Positions 41,540 to 49,684 of a DNA stretch of 57,357 nucleotides are shown in pieces. Numbering within the stretch: the stretch's first letter is position 1; every line of letters starts with the position of its first letter. This stretch comes from Methanobacteriota archaeon (GTDB lineage Archaea > Thermoplasmatota > Thermoplasmata > UBA10834). The DNA lies in the NCBI GenBank assembly GCA_020348345.1, contig CP070748.1:513210-570566 (forward strand), read 5' to 3'. A program made the translations under genes and the position numbers. Under the pieces are notes generated by a model. The model had not been told where the DNA came from and searched no databases. It saw nothing but the letters and a program-made list of their open reading frames with translations.

Positions 41540-43002
41540 CTCCTACCCTCCCCACTGAGGCTCTTCCATACGCTGTCCTGTATTGAATCCACTGGACCGG
41601 AGGCAACGATTCGCCCCTCATGCAGCACAACAGCGTCCGTGCAGAAGCGTCGTGCGAAAATCGGGTCATGAGTGACAATGATCAGTGTTCTACCCTCGTT
41701 GTGGATGCCATGTGCCGTGGACGCGATCGCCAAAGCATTGGCCTGGTCTTGGCCTGCAAACGGCTCATCCAGCAGGAGCACCTCCGGTTTGTGAGAGCTT
41801 GCGGACAGGATATTGACTCTCCTCTTCTGGCCGAAGCTCAGGCAGTGAGGATGAACGAATCTTCTTAGCCCTTCGCGTTCTTCGAACTCCGCAACGTCCT
41901 CCTCCGCTTTGGCGATCTCCGTCTTGAAATTGCGCGGAGCGAACAGTATCTCGCGCGCGACAGTATCCTCGAATATCTGGTGATTCGGGTTCTGGAAGAC
42001 CAATCCGACATGCTTGCCAAGAGTCCATGCATCCACAGCGCAGGTGGGCGTCATTCTGTGGCCGCAGACCACCACATCGCCTTTCTGAACACGCTGAAGC
42101 CCCATCAGATGTCTGAGTAGCGTTGTCTTCCCTGAACCGTTCTCTCCCATCAGAGCGACTATCGAGTTCCGATTGATGTCCAAGCTGATATCATCCAGGA
42201 TTTGCCATCCATCGATTTCCAGAGAGAGCCCGCGGACGGAAATGATGGGATGAGTGATAGGTTTGTTGGGTCTCGGGTATTCGGGAGGGGAGAGCGCCTC
42301 CTCTCTGGCCAATCTGAACCCCATCTCACCTTTTCGTACATCAGATAAGAGAGCCCCTTCATCCATGGTAATCAGTCTGTCTGCGAGGTCTATGAAATCC
42401 CTTATCCGATGCTCCACCACTACGACGGTTATTCCCGAGATTCTCTTCATCGATTGCACCGCAGAGACCACCTGACCGATTGACCTGGGGTCAAGGGACG
42501 CGGTTGGCTCGTCGAGTATCAGGAGCCCGGGGCTGAGTGCTAGCATCGAGGCGATGGCAACCTTCTGCTTCTCTCCTCCCGATAGAGTCGAGAGCTTTCT
42601 GTCGATCAAGTGATCCGCCTTCACGCTCGCTAGGGCCCTGTCAACGCATTCGACGATGCGTCCTCGGGGGTATCTGAAATTCTCCGGCCCGAATGCGACT
42701 TCTTCCTCGACAGTCTCTGTGCAGAACTGGGTTTCCGGATCCTGTTGTACCATGCAAGCGATACCCGCTACATCGACAGGATCGTGATGCTCGATTCCGT
42801 CCAGCTTCACGCTTCCGCTCACCTCCGCGGGTATTATGTGAGGTATGAATCCACACGCCACTTGCATAACGGTCGATTTTCCAGAGGCGCTGTTTCCGGA
42901 AAGCAATACAAACTCGCCCCTCTGTATGTCAAGGCTGACGCCGGATACGGCCGCCCTCGACCGTCCTCTGTATCTGACACGGAGATCTTCAATTCTGAGC
43001 AT
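41536..43002 (-). CDS. ecfA: ECF transporter fused ATPase EcfA-EcfA'
   Basis: A 488-residue fusion of two ABC ATPases. The first half has Walker A SGNSASGKST, signature LSGGEKQKVAIASML and Walker B LLILDEPTASLD. The second has GENGSGKT, signature LSFGQKRRVNILSA and LLLDEPFAGQD, with H-loop VTHDPIFARR. The second signature is degenerate (FGQ for GGQ), as often seen in one EcfA subunit. Both halves have the Q-loop set QQDPETQFCTETVEEEVAFGPEN and QNPNHQIFEDTVAREI, which are typical of ECF ATPases. The start is at the base after the S-component stop. It drives import with EcfT. Confidence 0.93.
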   Translation of the reverse strand: MLRIEDLRVRYRGRSRAAVSGVSLDIQRGEFVLLSGNSASGKSTVMQVACGFIPHIIPAEVSGSVKLDGIEHHDPVDVAGIACMVQQDPETQFCTETVEEEVAFGPENFRYPRGRIVECVDRALASVKADHLIDRKLSTLSGGEKQKVAIASMLALSPGLLILDEPTASLDPRSIGQVVSAVQSMKRISGITVVVVEHRIRDFIDLADRLITMDEGALLSDVRKGEMGFRLAREEALSPPEYPRPNKPITHPIISVRGLSLEIDGWQILDDISLDINRNSIVALMGENGSGKTTLLRHLMGLQRVQKGDVVVCGHRMTPTCAVDAWTLGKHVGLVFQNPNHQIFEDTVAREILFAPRNFKTEIAKAEEDVAEFEEREGLRRFVHPHCLSFGQKRRVNILSASSHKPEVLLLDEPFAGQDQANALAIASTAHGIHNEGRTLIIVTHDPIFARRFCTDAVVLHEGRIVASGPVDSIQDSVWKSLSGEGRR

Positions 43003-44085
43003 CTATCTCACTTCTATTGAGGCGACTTGCTCGACCCAGAAGCCTCCCTCGTAATTCGCCCCCACGATTCTAAACGAATTGTCCTCCTTCACCACAAGAA
43101 GTTCGTCATCGACCATCACATCGCCCAACTGGAAGATGACATAATAACCGTCGCTTCCCCGGACCAAGACCTGTGACGCGTCGGCGGTCGGCTGAGCCTC
43201 TGATACTATCGTCCATAGAGGGATGCCCGTGTAATTCCTGGGTTCGATGTATGTGACCGAACCGATCAGTTCTGCAACAATGGTTATCTCCCGATCGGCG
43301 AATTCATCGTATTTGAACTCGAACGGGTTCGAAACGCTACCCTCCACTGATATCGTATCTCCATCAGGAAGCTCAAAAACAAAGGCGAAATAATAGACCG
43401 CCCCGAGCGAGAACAGCACGAGGAACGATCCGACAATCGCCAATGACATCTTGCGCCTCTTCTTGCGGTTGCGGTCCTGCTTCCACAGTCGGTCACCATT
43501 CCTATCTCCTCCATCGACGATGATCTCTTTTGAGCCAGACAATAGGCCCGTATATTCCATCGTTTCCAGCATCTCGATCGATAGCCAACCGCCAAAGATC
43601 ATTCCTGAGGCAAATGCGAGCATGCACAACATGGCTATAAGGATCCATGGAACGCCTGCGAAGAAGAACGCCTGGAAGACGATGACATTCATGGCTGACG
43701 ACAGCCCACCCGCCACTGCATATGAGACGTAGTCTCTCTTCTCCTTTGCACGATTGCTGAACAGGACAGTGTCCGCGATTATTCCCTGAACCGAAGAAAC
43801 CACGACGATGACTATTCCATGTGTGCTGCCGGTGAACAGTTCCACGATACCCTTGACTATCCCGGTGACAGTCCCCGCCCCCCTCTTCTTAATCAAGCCG
43901 ATCGCGAGTAATATCCACACCACGTGTAGTCCTGCCAGAAACTGCCCTGCACCGAAGGGAACGCCGACCATGTGGTTCATTAGATTGCCGAGGTAGCCGA
44001 CATATGTTGAGAGCACGCCTCCAAGTGATGACAGAAGCGCTATGGTAACGAGATCCTTCGTGCTGAGGAATCCCCTGAGCTTCAT
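43003..44085 (-). CDS. ECF S component (YkoE-like) fused to an extracellular molybdopterin-binding-fold-like domain
   Basis: About 360 residues starting MKLRGFLSTKDL. Residues 1-190 form a multi-helix domain resembling YkoE-type thiamin/hydroxymethylpyrimidine S components (LLSSLGGVLSTYVGYLGNL, then GAGQFLAGLHVVWILLAIGLIKKRGAGTVTGIVKGIVEL). A basic cytoplasmic loop and one more helix follow. An outer domain of about 120 residues comes last, with GSVSNPFEFKYDEF, GIPLWTIVSEA, VRGSDGYYVIFQLGD and FWVEQVASIEV, which resembles the sulfite-oxidase molybdopterin-binding fold. The ATG overlaps the upstream stop (ATGA). Such a fusion of an S component with this domain is unusual; the substrate is not known. 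Confidence 0.8.
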   Translation of the reverse strand: MKLRGFLSTKDLVTIALLSSLGGVLSTYVGYLGNLMNHMVGVPFGAGQFLAGLHVVWILLAIGLIKKRGAGTVTGIVKGIVELFTGSTHGIVIVVVSSVQGIIADTVLFSNRAKEKRDYVSYAVAGGLSSAMNVIVFQAFFFAGVPWILIAMLCMLAFASGMIFGGWLSIEMLETMEYTGLLSGSKEIIVDGGDRNGDRLWKQDRNRKKRRKMSLAIVGSFLVLFSLGAVYYFAFVFELPDGDTISVEGSVSNPFEFKYDEFADREITIVAELIGSVTYIEPRNYTGIPLWTIVSEAQPTADASQVLVRGSDGYYVIFQLGDVMVDDELLVVKEDNSFRIVGANYEGGFWVEQVASIEVR

Positions 44086-44588
44086 GGGCAAGGCACCGCC
44101 TGCATCGTTACAACGTTCTTGCCCCATCGTGCGCCAGCCGATGGATAGACAGAATAACCCTGGTCGTCGTGTGATGTCGCTTCGCAGTCGGAGTTGATGT
44201 ACAATCCGTCTGTTGGAAGCATGAGCAGCTTCGGTCCATCCTGCCAATCAGGGGCGGGAATCGAGTCAATTGCCAGCGCTATGATCGTGATGCCCTGCAG
44301 CTCGAACCAGGCCTCATCTAGATATAAGATCAGGCACCCGAAGCCTTGACTGTAGCCATCAGCTGCGGTCATCCTCAACGGGTCTCCCTCCTCCGTTCCT
44401 AATACGAAAGCCAGAAGGCTCTCGAAACTTATGTCCACAGAGTTCGCATCCTTGCCAAGCCCTTCGATCTCCATTCGCTCCGATGTGAGTCTGCCGAGTG
44501 AATAGGCTACAGGACCCCCGCCCGCGACTACGATTGTGGTCACCAAAGAAGCCGCGATCAGGTCGCTCATCATGAGTTCACTGCTCAC
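44082..44588 (-). CDS. Small membrane-anchored partner of the ECF system
   Basis: A 168-residue protein with an N-terminal helix (ASLVTTIVVAGGGPVAYSLG) and an outer domain. It contains VDISFESLLAFVLGTEEGDPLRMTAADGYSQGFGCLIL and ITIIALAID, echoing the same domain as its neighbours (a DGY segment, a long hydrophobic strand, then PKLLMLPTDGLYINSDC). Two to four Cys could form a disulfide outside. It begins at a GTG that overlaps the upstream gene's TGA, and its stop overlaps the S-component ATG, so it is translationally coupled on both sides. I infer a substrate-capture or assembly role. Confidence 0.7.
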   Translation of the reverse strand: MSSELMMSDLIAASLVTTIVVAGGGPVAYSLGRLTSERMEIEGLGKDANSVDISFESLLAFVLGTEEGDPLRMTAADGYSQGFGCLILYLDEAWFELQGITIIALAIDSIPAPDWQDGPKLLMLPTDGLYINSDCEATSHDDQGYSVYPSAGARWGKNVVTMQAVPCP

Positions 44589-46099
44589 TCTGGGAGGTCC
44601 ACGAGCTCGATAGAGGCGATCGATTTGACGCGGAACGATCCCGGAAGGTCCTCGCCCACCAGCATTAGAGGATATTCGTCGCCGGTCAGAGGCTCTCCGT
44701 CAAAGGTCAGCGCAACAATCAGGCTGTTGTTGTACTCGATAGCATCTATCGACAACGTGATGTTGTAGTCATCCGTAGCTCTGATCGTTACATTGTATTC
44801 GAGATCCGCAAGAGTCTCGTTAAACTGCCAATGTCCCGATTCGGGGCCGTCGACCATGCCGACAAGGACCCAAAGTGGGATTCCGGCGTAGCTGTGGTCT
44901 CCGTCATCGTCAGTGTAGTTGTAGTAGCTGAGATGCGCTCCCTCTTCACAGTTGTACAGAGCGATGAAGTCCCACTCGGTCAGCGTGGCTTCGGTCAGTC
45001 CTACTAGGTCAAGCTCCCAAGCAGTGGCTTCCGCGTATCCCTCAAGCGCGATGCTCGATATCATCCTGACCTTCTGTGATCCCGAGAGTCTGTCACCGAC
45101 AATCCTCAGGGGCCAGTCGTCCGCTTCCAGCGGCTCTCCATCGAGCTTGTAGGCGACTAAGATACTGTTATTCCTGGCTACCTGCTCAGCGGTGAAGTTC
45201 GCGAAGTATCCATCTGAAGCCTTCACAACGACCGTGTATCCGAGCTCGGCAAGCGCGTCGTTGAACATGTAATGCCCTTCATCAACGTCCCCTCCATCCA
45301 CTGCTGAGACAAGTACCCAGAGTGGTATGCCCTCGAACGAGCAATCGCCGGCTTCGTCGCTGAAGTTGTAGTACGTTGTATGGTAATAACATGAGGCGAG
45401 GGACTCGAAAGTCTGCCTATCCATGCTCATCTCTTCGATTCCGCTCAGCTGGATGGTCCATTCCTCCACGTATTTCCCGACATTGATGCTCGCAACCATC
45501 TTTGTCCAGAAGTGTCCGTCTGTCACATGCGTTGTAGTGTCGTCAACGATAACGACTTTGAGTTCGTCTGCCAGTAGAGTCTCACCGTCTTCCTCAAAGG
45601 CCAACATGACCGTCAGGTCCTCGGGTCCCAGCAGGTTCCCATCCAGGTCATAGGTGGGAAATGTCCCGTTCTCCACCTGGCCCGACGTATAAGTCATCTC
45701 ATATCCATCGCTGGCCACAACCGTCAGGCTGTAGTTGCTCGCCTCGTAAACGAGATCGACAAGACTCTTGAGAGGCACACCTGTGAAACTGCCCGGGCCC
45801 ACGATCGTTCCAGTCGACTTCATCAGGTATCCTGAGCCAGAATACGTTGTCATATCCCTCAGATCTGCTATCGAAAGCTCCATCGTATTCCCGTTGCCGT
45901 TCATCGTGACGGCAATCTCCCCGTCTGAGTCGCTCTGAAGGGCAAGATAACCAAGTGGTACCCCCACCAGCACGGCCGCAATAATCACCAACGCTATGAT
46001 TTTCGATCCCCCGAGAGCCCCCGCCTTTCCGCTTCTGAGGGTTTCCTCGGCTCCCTCCGTGGGGTTGGCCGCATCTTCCACCCCATCTCCCGTCGACAT
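44585..46099 (-). CDS. Extracellular protein with three molybdopterin-binding-fold-like repeats, first gene of the ECF operon
   Basis: A 504-residue protein. An acidic cytoplasmic tail of about 30 residues leads to a single helix (IIALVIIAAVLVGVPLGYLAL), then three tandem repeats of about 145 residues (56-205, 212-355, 360-504). Each shows a GxPLxxLV element (FTGVPLKSLV, FEGIPLWVLV, YAGIPLWVLV), an A(S/T)D(G/D)Y element, a GxPL/GDExPL element and a closing KMVASI / RMISSI / KSIASI. The pattern resembles the sulfite-oxidase molybdopterin-binding fold and matches the S component's outer domain. It should sit outside as a receptor or scaffold. No motif marks it as an active oxidase. Confidence 0.78.
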   Translation of the reverse strand: MSTGDGVEDAANPTEGAEETLRSGKAGALGGSKIIALVIIAAVLVGVPLGYLALQSDSDGEIAVTMNGNGNTMELSIADLRDMTTYSGSGYLMKSTGTIVGPGSFTGVPLKSLVDLVYEASNYSLTVVASDGYEMTYTSGQVENGTFPTYDLDGNLLGPEDLTVMLAFEEDGETLLADELKVVIVDDTTTHVTDGHFWTKMVASINVGKYVEEWTIQLSGIEEMSMDRQTFESLASCYYHTTYYNFSDEAGDCSFEGIPLWVLVSAVDGGDVDEGHYMFNDALAELGYTVVVKASDGYFANFTAEQVARNNSILVAYKLDGEPLEADDWPLRIVGDRLSGSQKVRMISSIALEGYAEATAWELDLVGLTEATLTEWDFIALYNCEEGAHLSYYNYTDDDGDHSYAGIPLWVLVGMVDGPESGHWQFNETLADLEYNVTIRATDDYNITLSIDAIEYNNSLIVALTFDGEPLTGDEYPLMLVGEDLPGSFRVKSIASIELVDLPE

Positions 46100-46113
46100 G
46101 CATTCAACTCCGT

Positions 46114-46131
46114 TATGCTCGATTGAGCATA
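46114..46131. promoter_or_regulatory. Palindrome at the predicted transcription start of the ECF operon
   Basis: A perfect inverted repeat with arms TATGCTC and GAGCATA around GATT. It lies 15 bases before the ATG at 46099. A TATA box downstream-oriented on the minus strand at 46149-46156 predicts a start near 46126, inside the palindrome. The position suits an operator that blocks transcription, or an mRNA hairpin. Confidence 0.6.
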
Positions 46132-46148
46132 TCGCGGATAGAATGGCG

Positions 46149-46156
46149 ATATAAAT
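46149..46156 (-). promoter_or_regulatory. TATA box of the ECF operon
   Basis: ATTTATAT on the minus strand within an AT-rich stretch; its centre is about 53 bases before the first start codon and 26 bases before the centre region of the neighbouring palindrome. Confidence 0.55.
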
Positions 46157-46235
46157 AGGTGTCGAAGTGGATAGACGATGCTTGATTGCCGCCTCGATTG
46201 GAACAGTCAGTGTCTGCTAGACTGTGTTGTACGGC

Positions 46236-47423
46236 CTAGCTTCGCAGCACTTCCTCGTACACGGGAATACTCTTCTCGGGCAGATACTCGCAGAACTTCA
46301 CGGGATCGATGATCTCGGGGGGTTTCACGCCCGTCGCGACTATCTCTCCTCTCGCTATCATTTCAATGGCAACTGCTACGGGACATCCTGTCTGGTAGGC
46401 GGTGGCATGGATGCCGCACAGCTCGTGAGCCTTCTCATGCGAGATGTGAGTCCAAGTCCTGATTGTTGCAGTTTCGCCATTCATTGTCCCCTTTACCTCT
46501 GTCAATACGCATGCGATGCCTCTGATCTTGCCAGCGAGCGCATCAGGTCGGGGCATGGCAGCCACGACAACATCGAAAGGTCTCACTTTTGTACCGTTTA
46601 CCTTGAGTGGTTTCGTCGTTGTGAGGCCCAGCCTTCTGAGGAACTTCACAGTCTCAACGAATTTCTCGTCCAGAGTAATCTTGAAATCCACAAAGCCAAC
46701 AGGCTTCCCAAGAAACTGAGGAATCAGTTCGCTCTCTTCGTGATCAGTACGATATACCTTCCTGGTTCCGACGGGGTCAGGGAAGTCGTAGTCCTCTGAA
46801 ATTTCCAGTGCCGGCGACCTCCTCACCTCTCCATCTTCCCAGTGGATGGGATCTCTCAATACCTCTTCCATCATCGCCTGTGGCGAGAAGTACGTTGCAA
46901 ATTCGTACCCCTCCAATGATCCGGTATCGGCGTCTCTGACCTTCACGTGCTCGACCGATTCCATTCGGTCGGCTGCGCGCTTAGCAAACAAGTTCGATGC
47001 TCCTGGGTCTATCCCCATTGAGACGAGTGCTAGCAGACCAGCATCATTCCATCTGTCGTTATGCGGGAACTGATCCTCGAGCATGGGATGCCCGAACTCC
47101 TTGTCGCCCGAAGCCATGTCGACATACGACGACCCGCCCTTGAGACAACCTTCCATTATTCTCAAGTTCAACGCGGGAACAGTCCCGTTCACTACCACAT
47201 CGACCTTCTTCGCGAGCTTCGCAACAGCGGATACCTTCGAACCGTCGACTTTCTCCACAGAGACCTTGTCAGAACCGGTTCTTTTAGCGACCGCTTTCGC
47301 GCCGTTCACATCTATGTCGGCAAGAACGACATTCGATGTGCAATCGCTTCTCGCCAACAACTGTCCAACTACCTGGCCCACTCCGCCGCATCCAAGAATC
47401 GCGGCACTTATCGGTTTAACCAT
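46236..47423 (-). CDS. Second saccharopine dehydrogenase-like oxidoreductase
   Basis: A 395-residue paralogue of the gene at 2137-3288, with Rossmann motif GCGGVGQVVG (residues 11-20), VLADIDVNGAK after strand two, and the shared block TKVRPFDVVVAAMPRPDALAGKIRG. Between the domains lie SMGIDPGASNLFAKRAAD and ITLDEKFVETVKFLRRLGL. The family includes lysine 6-dehydrogenase and saccharopine reductase; the reaction here is undecided. A palindrome GGTAT-CAT-ATACC at 47463-47475 overlaps a TATA-like box 40-50 bases before the ATG and may regulate it. It is divergent from the acetyltransferase gene. Confidence 0.87.
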   Translation of the reverse strand: MVKPISAAILGCGGVGQVVGQLLARSDCTSNVVLADIDVNGAKAVAKRTGSDKVSVEKVDGSKVSAVAKLAKKVDVVVNGTVPALNLRIMEGCLKGGSSYVDMASGDKEFGHPMLEDQFPHNDRWNDAGLLALVSMGIDPGASNLFAKRAADRMESVEHVKVRDADTGSLEGYEFATYFSPQAMMEEVLRDPIHWEDGEVRRSPALEISEDYDFPDPVGTRKVYRTDHEESELIPQFLGKPVGFVDFKITLDEKFVETVKFLRRLGLTTTKPLKVNGTKVRPFDVVVAAMPRPDALAGKIRGIACVLTEVKGTMNGETATIRTWTHISHEKAHELCGIHATAYQTGCPVAVAIEMIARGEIVATGVKPPEIIDPVKFCEYLPEKSIPVYEEVLRS

Positions 47424-47462
47424 TGTTCTCGAGCCTCGAGTTCAGCAGCACCACAGGCCTAG

Positions 47463-47475
47463 GGTATCATATACC
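47463..47475. promoter_or_regulatory. Short palindrome over the promoter of the oxidoreductase gene
   Basis: Arms GGTAT and ATACC around CAT. On the minus strand it overlaps a TATA-like sequence about 47 bases before the ATG at 47423. Farther right, an AT-rich box at 47554-47566 is a probable TATA for the divergent acetyltransferase gene. This 229-base region shows no gene. Confidence 0.4.
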
Positions 47476-47652
47476 TTTCATCCGGTCGTGAAGACTGGCA
47501 GGTTATTATACCCCCTATTTGAAAGGGGTTGGCGCTGGCCAATTTACATAATCATATATTTATAATGCATGTTGTCTAATATTGTCGGCGAAACCGCAAC
47601 TTTGATTGTTAGGAGTACGTTCACAGCGCACGCAAGGAGCGTGATTCACGTT

Positions 47653-48468
47653 ATGAGTGAGCGGGACGCCATTGAGAAGACAGAGGGATATCCAGTAACG
47701 ATTCGGTCTTTAGGTGAAGATCTCGCCGCGCTCGGAGTGACCAAGGATATTGTGCTTCTCGCCCATTCTTCCCTGAGCTCGCTCGGCTGGGTTTGTGGAG
47801 GTCCAATGGCTGTCGTTATGGCTCTCGAGGAGGCAGTCGGCGAGAAGGGCACCCTTGTCATGCCGACGCACTCCGGCGACTTCTCGGAGCCGTCTCTGTG
47901 GAGGAATCCGCCGGTGCCAAAAGAGTGGTGGGAGACGATAAGAAACACAATGCCTGCCTTCGACGCCAATATGACGCCGACGCGCGGCATGGGAGCTATT
48001 CCCGAATGTTTCAGGAAGCAGAGCGGAACGCTGCGGGGAAACCATCCCACGGATTCATTCGCCGCGAGGGGTCCTTTGGCTCACATCATAGTGGGTAACC
48101 AGCCCGTCGACTTCCCGATGGGTGAGAACTCGCCACTGGCACGAATATACGACTTGGATGGTTGGGTCATTCTGATTGGCGTTGGCTTCCAGTGTGCTAC
48201 ATCACTTCATTTGGCCGAGACGAGGTCAGACAATCCGTGCAAGAAGACTGTCGAGCGTGGTGGCCCTATGACCATCAACGGCAAGAGGAGATGGGTGAGG
48301 TTCAACGATATCGAATGGGACGATTCGGATTTCGACGATGTAGGCGCAGCTTTCATGGAATCGGGAATGGTGCGCCGCGGACGGCTCGGCTGCGGCATCG
48401 GGTTGTTGATGTCTCAGCGATCACTTGTCGATTACGCAACGAGATGGATGTCGGAAAACCGCGAGTGA
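47653..48468 (+). CDS. AAC(3)-family acetyltransferase
   Basis: A 271-residue member of the aminoglycoside N3-acetyltransferase (Antibiotic_NAT) family. It shows VLLAHSSLSSLGWVCGGPMAVVMALEEAVGEKGTLVMPTHSGDFSEP near the N-terminus, GAIPECFRKQSGTLRGNHPTDSFAARG in the middle (conserved RSxHPxxS-like segment) and GVGFQCATSLHLAE with the catalytic-region His. Family members use acetyl-CoA to acetylate amines. In archaea the native substrate is unknown and antibiotic resistance should not be assumed. I chose the ATG beginning MSERDAIEKTEG, with AAGGAG 13 bases upstream; the frame is open from 47569. Confidence 0.85.
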   Translation: MSERDAIEKTEGYPVTIRSLGEDLAALGVTKDIVLLAHSSLSSLGWVCGGPMAVVMALEEAVGEKGTLVMPTHSGDFSEPSLWRNPPVPKEWWETIRNTMPAFDANMTPTRGMGAIPECFRKQSGTLRGNHPTDSFAARGPLAHIIVGNQPVDFPMGENSPLARIYDLDGWVILIGVGFQCATSLHLAETRSDNPCKKTVERGGPMTINGKRRWVRFNDIEWDDSDFDDVGAAFMESGMVRRGRLGCGIGLLMSQRSLVDYATRWMSENRE

Positions 48469-48483
48469 CCATATCAGCGGTGC

Positions 48484-48554
48484 ATGCGTAAAGGACATCA
48501 CAATTGAATAGCAGAAACCATATACAATTCGAATGGAGATGAATGCGTAAAGGA
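48484..48554. repeat. Direct repeat of 12 bases flanking a TATA-like box
   Basis: ATGCGTAAAGGA occurs at 48484-48495 and again at 48543-48554. Between them CCATATACAA (about 48518-48527) is a possible TATA box for the genes to the right. The placement, one copy upstream and one near the expected transcript start, would suit regulator binding, but chance duplication is also possible. Confidence 0.4.
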
Positions 48555-48819
48555 TGCTGATACGACGTCTAGCCAATTACTCGGACCCAGCGAGGCCATT
48601 TGGACACTCTTGCAAGAGTTCGGCTCCAAGCAAGCGGATGGAAGCTTCTTGGAGGTCTTCTTCGAGACGTTGAGAACAGCGCGGGGCGGAGGGCTGCACA
48701 AGGCCGCACCGCTTCTTTTCTGCGCCGCCGATGACAACGACATAGGACCGCCAAATGGAAATGACGGTTCCAGATTGGCTTATGACGCCTGGTTGGCAAC
48801 TTCCTCGCCGGCTGGTTGA
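48533..48819 (+). pseudogene. Possible gene or frameshifted gene before msrB, no normal start
   Basis: An open frame of about 90 codons ends at 48819, five bases before msrB, and reads like protein (LLGPSEAIWTLLQEFGSK, FLEVFFETLRTARGGGLHKAAPLLFCAADD). It lacks any ATG, GTG or TTG before codon 21 or so; the only candidate is a TTG at 48610. An ATG at 48533 (MEMNA) is in a different frame and would join it if one base were missing nearby. A truncated or frameshifted gene, or an unusual start, are both possible. I recognise no family. The rest of the 357-base gap holds only the direct repeat. Confidence 0.3.
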
Positions 48820-48825
48820 TGTCAT

Positions 48826-49221
48826 ATGGAGGAGTCAGAAGGCAGCGAAGACAAATGGAAGAACCGCTTGGACTCGGAAAGGTACAAAGTTCTCAGACTG
48901 GCCCACACCGAAAGGCCTTTCTCTGGAGAATTGCTGTACAACAAGAGAAAGGGAGTCTACGTCTGCGCTGGGTGCGGCTCTGCGCTCTTCCGGTCGGAGA
49001 GCAAGTACGAGTCAGGGTGTGGCTGGCCGAGCTTCATGGCTCCTGTGTCTGAGGACGCGGTGCGGGAACGAGAGGACAAGTCTCATGGCATGATTCGAAA
49101 AGAGATACTCTGCGCGAAGTGCGGTGGCCACCTGGGCCACGTCTTCGACGATGGCCCTATCCCTACACGTCTGAGGTACTGCATCAATTCGTTGTCATTG
49201 AATTTCAGAGAGAAGGATTGA
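48826..49221 (+). CDS. msrB: Peptide methionine (R)-S-oxide reductase MsrB
   Basis: A 131-residue MsrB, repairing R-methionine sulfoxide in proteins. Two zinc-binding pairs are CAGC and CAKC. The substrate segment is SGCGWPSF, then [26 protein letters not shown], with the catalytic Cys in RYCIN. The Cys in SGCGW stands where many MsrB proteins have Ser or Thr and might act as a resolving Cys. The sequence is complete and cytoplasmic. The ATG follows the preceding frame's stop by a few bases. It is convergent with the membrane protein at 49235. Confidence 0.95.
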   Translation: MEESEGSEDKWKNRLDSERYKVLRLAHTERPFSGELLYNKRKGVYVCAGCGSALFRSESKYESGCGWPSFMAPVSEDAVREREDKSHGMIRKEILCAKCGGHLGHVFDDGPIPTRLRYCINSLSLNFREKD

Positions 49222-49234
49222 TCCAACCCCTCCA

Positions 49235-49684
49235 TCAGTGCTGTTTCGAGAAGAACTGTGCCGTTTCCTCTCTTTCGTAGGATTCTCGGAGTATCTGGCC
49301 GATTATCACTCCCACGATTCCTCCGAACACGAGCAGCATCAGGGGAATCACGGTCATGTTGAGGAAGAACATGATGTATAGGCCGGGGAAAATCACCTCG
49401 AAATCATAGAACAGGAACGGCGCGGAGTACGCTATCACGGCGATGACATAGCCGATCGAGATGTATATGAAGACGGTTAGGATAGCGTGGTCCGTTCTGC
49501 GATTGAAATACCCCGCAGGCGTCCCAAACAGCGCGGCCATCAGAAATGCGACCAGCAGGTTCTTATCAAGGGACGGGGTGGATATGTTTGGGAACACGAA
49601 GTCGAATACCATGAAAGCAATTGCTGGAGCGCTCAGTAGTGAGAGCACCAGAGCCCGCTTCCAATCATCTGCCTTGATTCTCAA
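49235..49684 (-). CDS. Hypothetical four-helix membrane protein
   Basis: A 149-residue protein with hydrophobic segments at about 12-31, 41-57, 67-90 and 95-132 (one or two helices), and polar ends. I recognise no family. Its ATG overlaps the end of the preceding gene by four bases (ATGA), placing it in the same operon as the peptide transporter genes. Codon pattern and coupling support a real gene. Function unknown. Confidence 0.68.
   Translation of the reverse strand: MRIKADDWKRALVLSLLSAPAIAFMVFDFVFPNISTPSLDKNLLVAFLMAALFGTPAGYFNRRTDHAILTVFIYISIGYVIAVIAYSAPFLFYDFEVIFPGLYIMFFLNMTVIPLMLLVFGGIVGVIIGQILRESYEREETAQFFSKQH

Noticed and set aside
47653..48468. AAC(3)-family gene as an antibiotic-resistance gene
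   Set aside because: The family is wide and the context is metabolic, so resistance is not supported by the sequence.
48498..48825. Minus-strand frames in the gap before msrB
   Set aside because: They show biased composition and no domain or promoter; the plus-strand frame is the more credible one.
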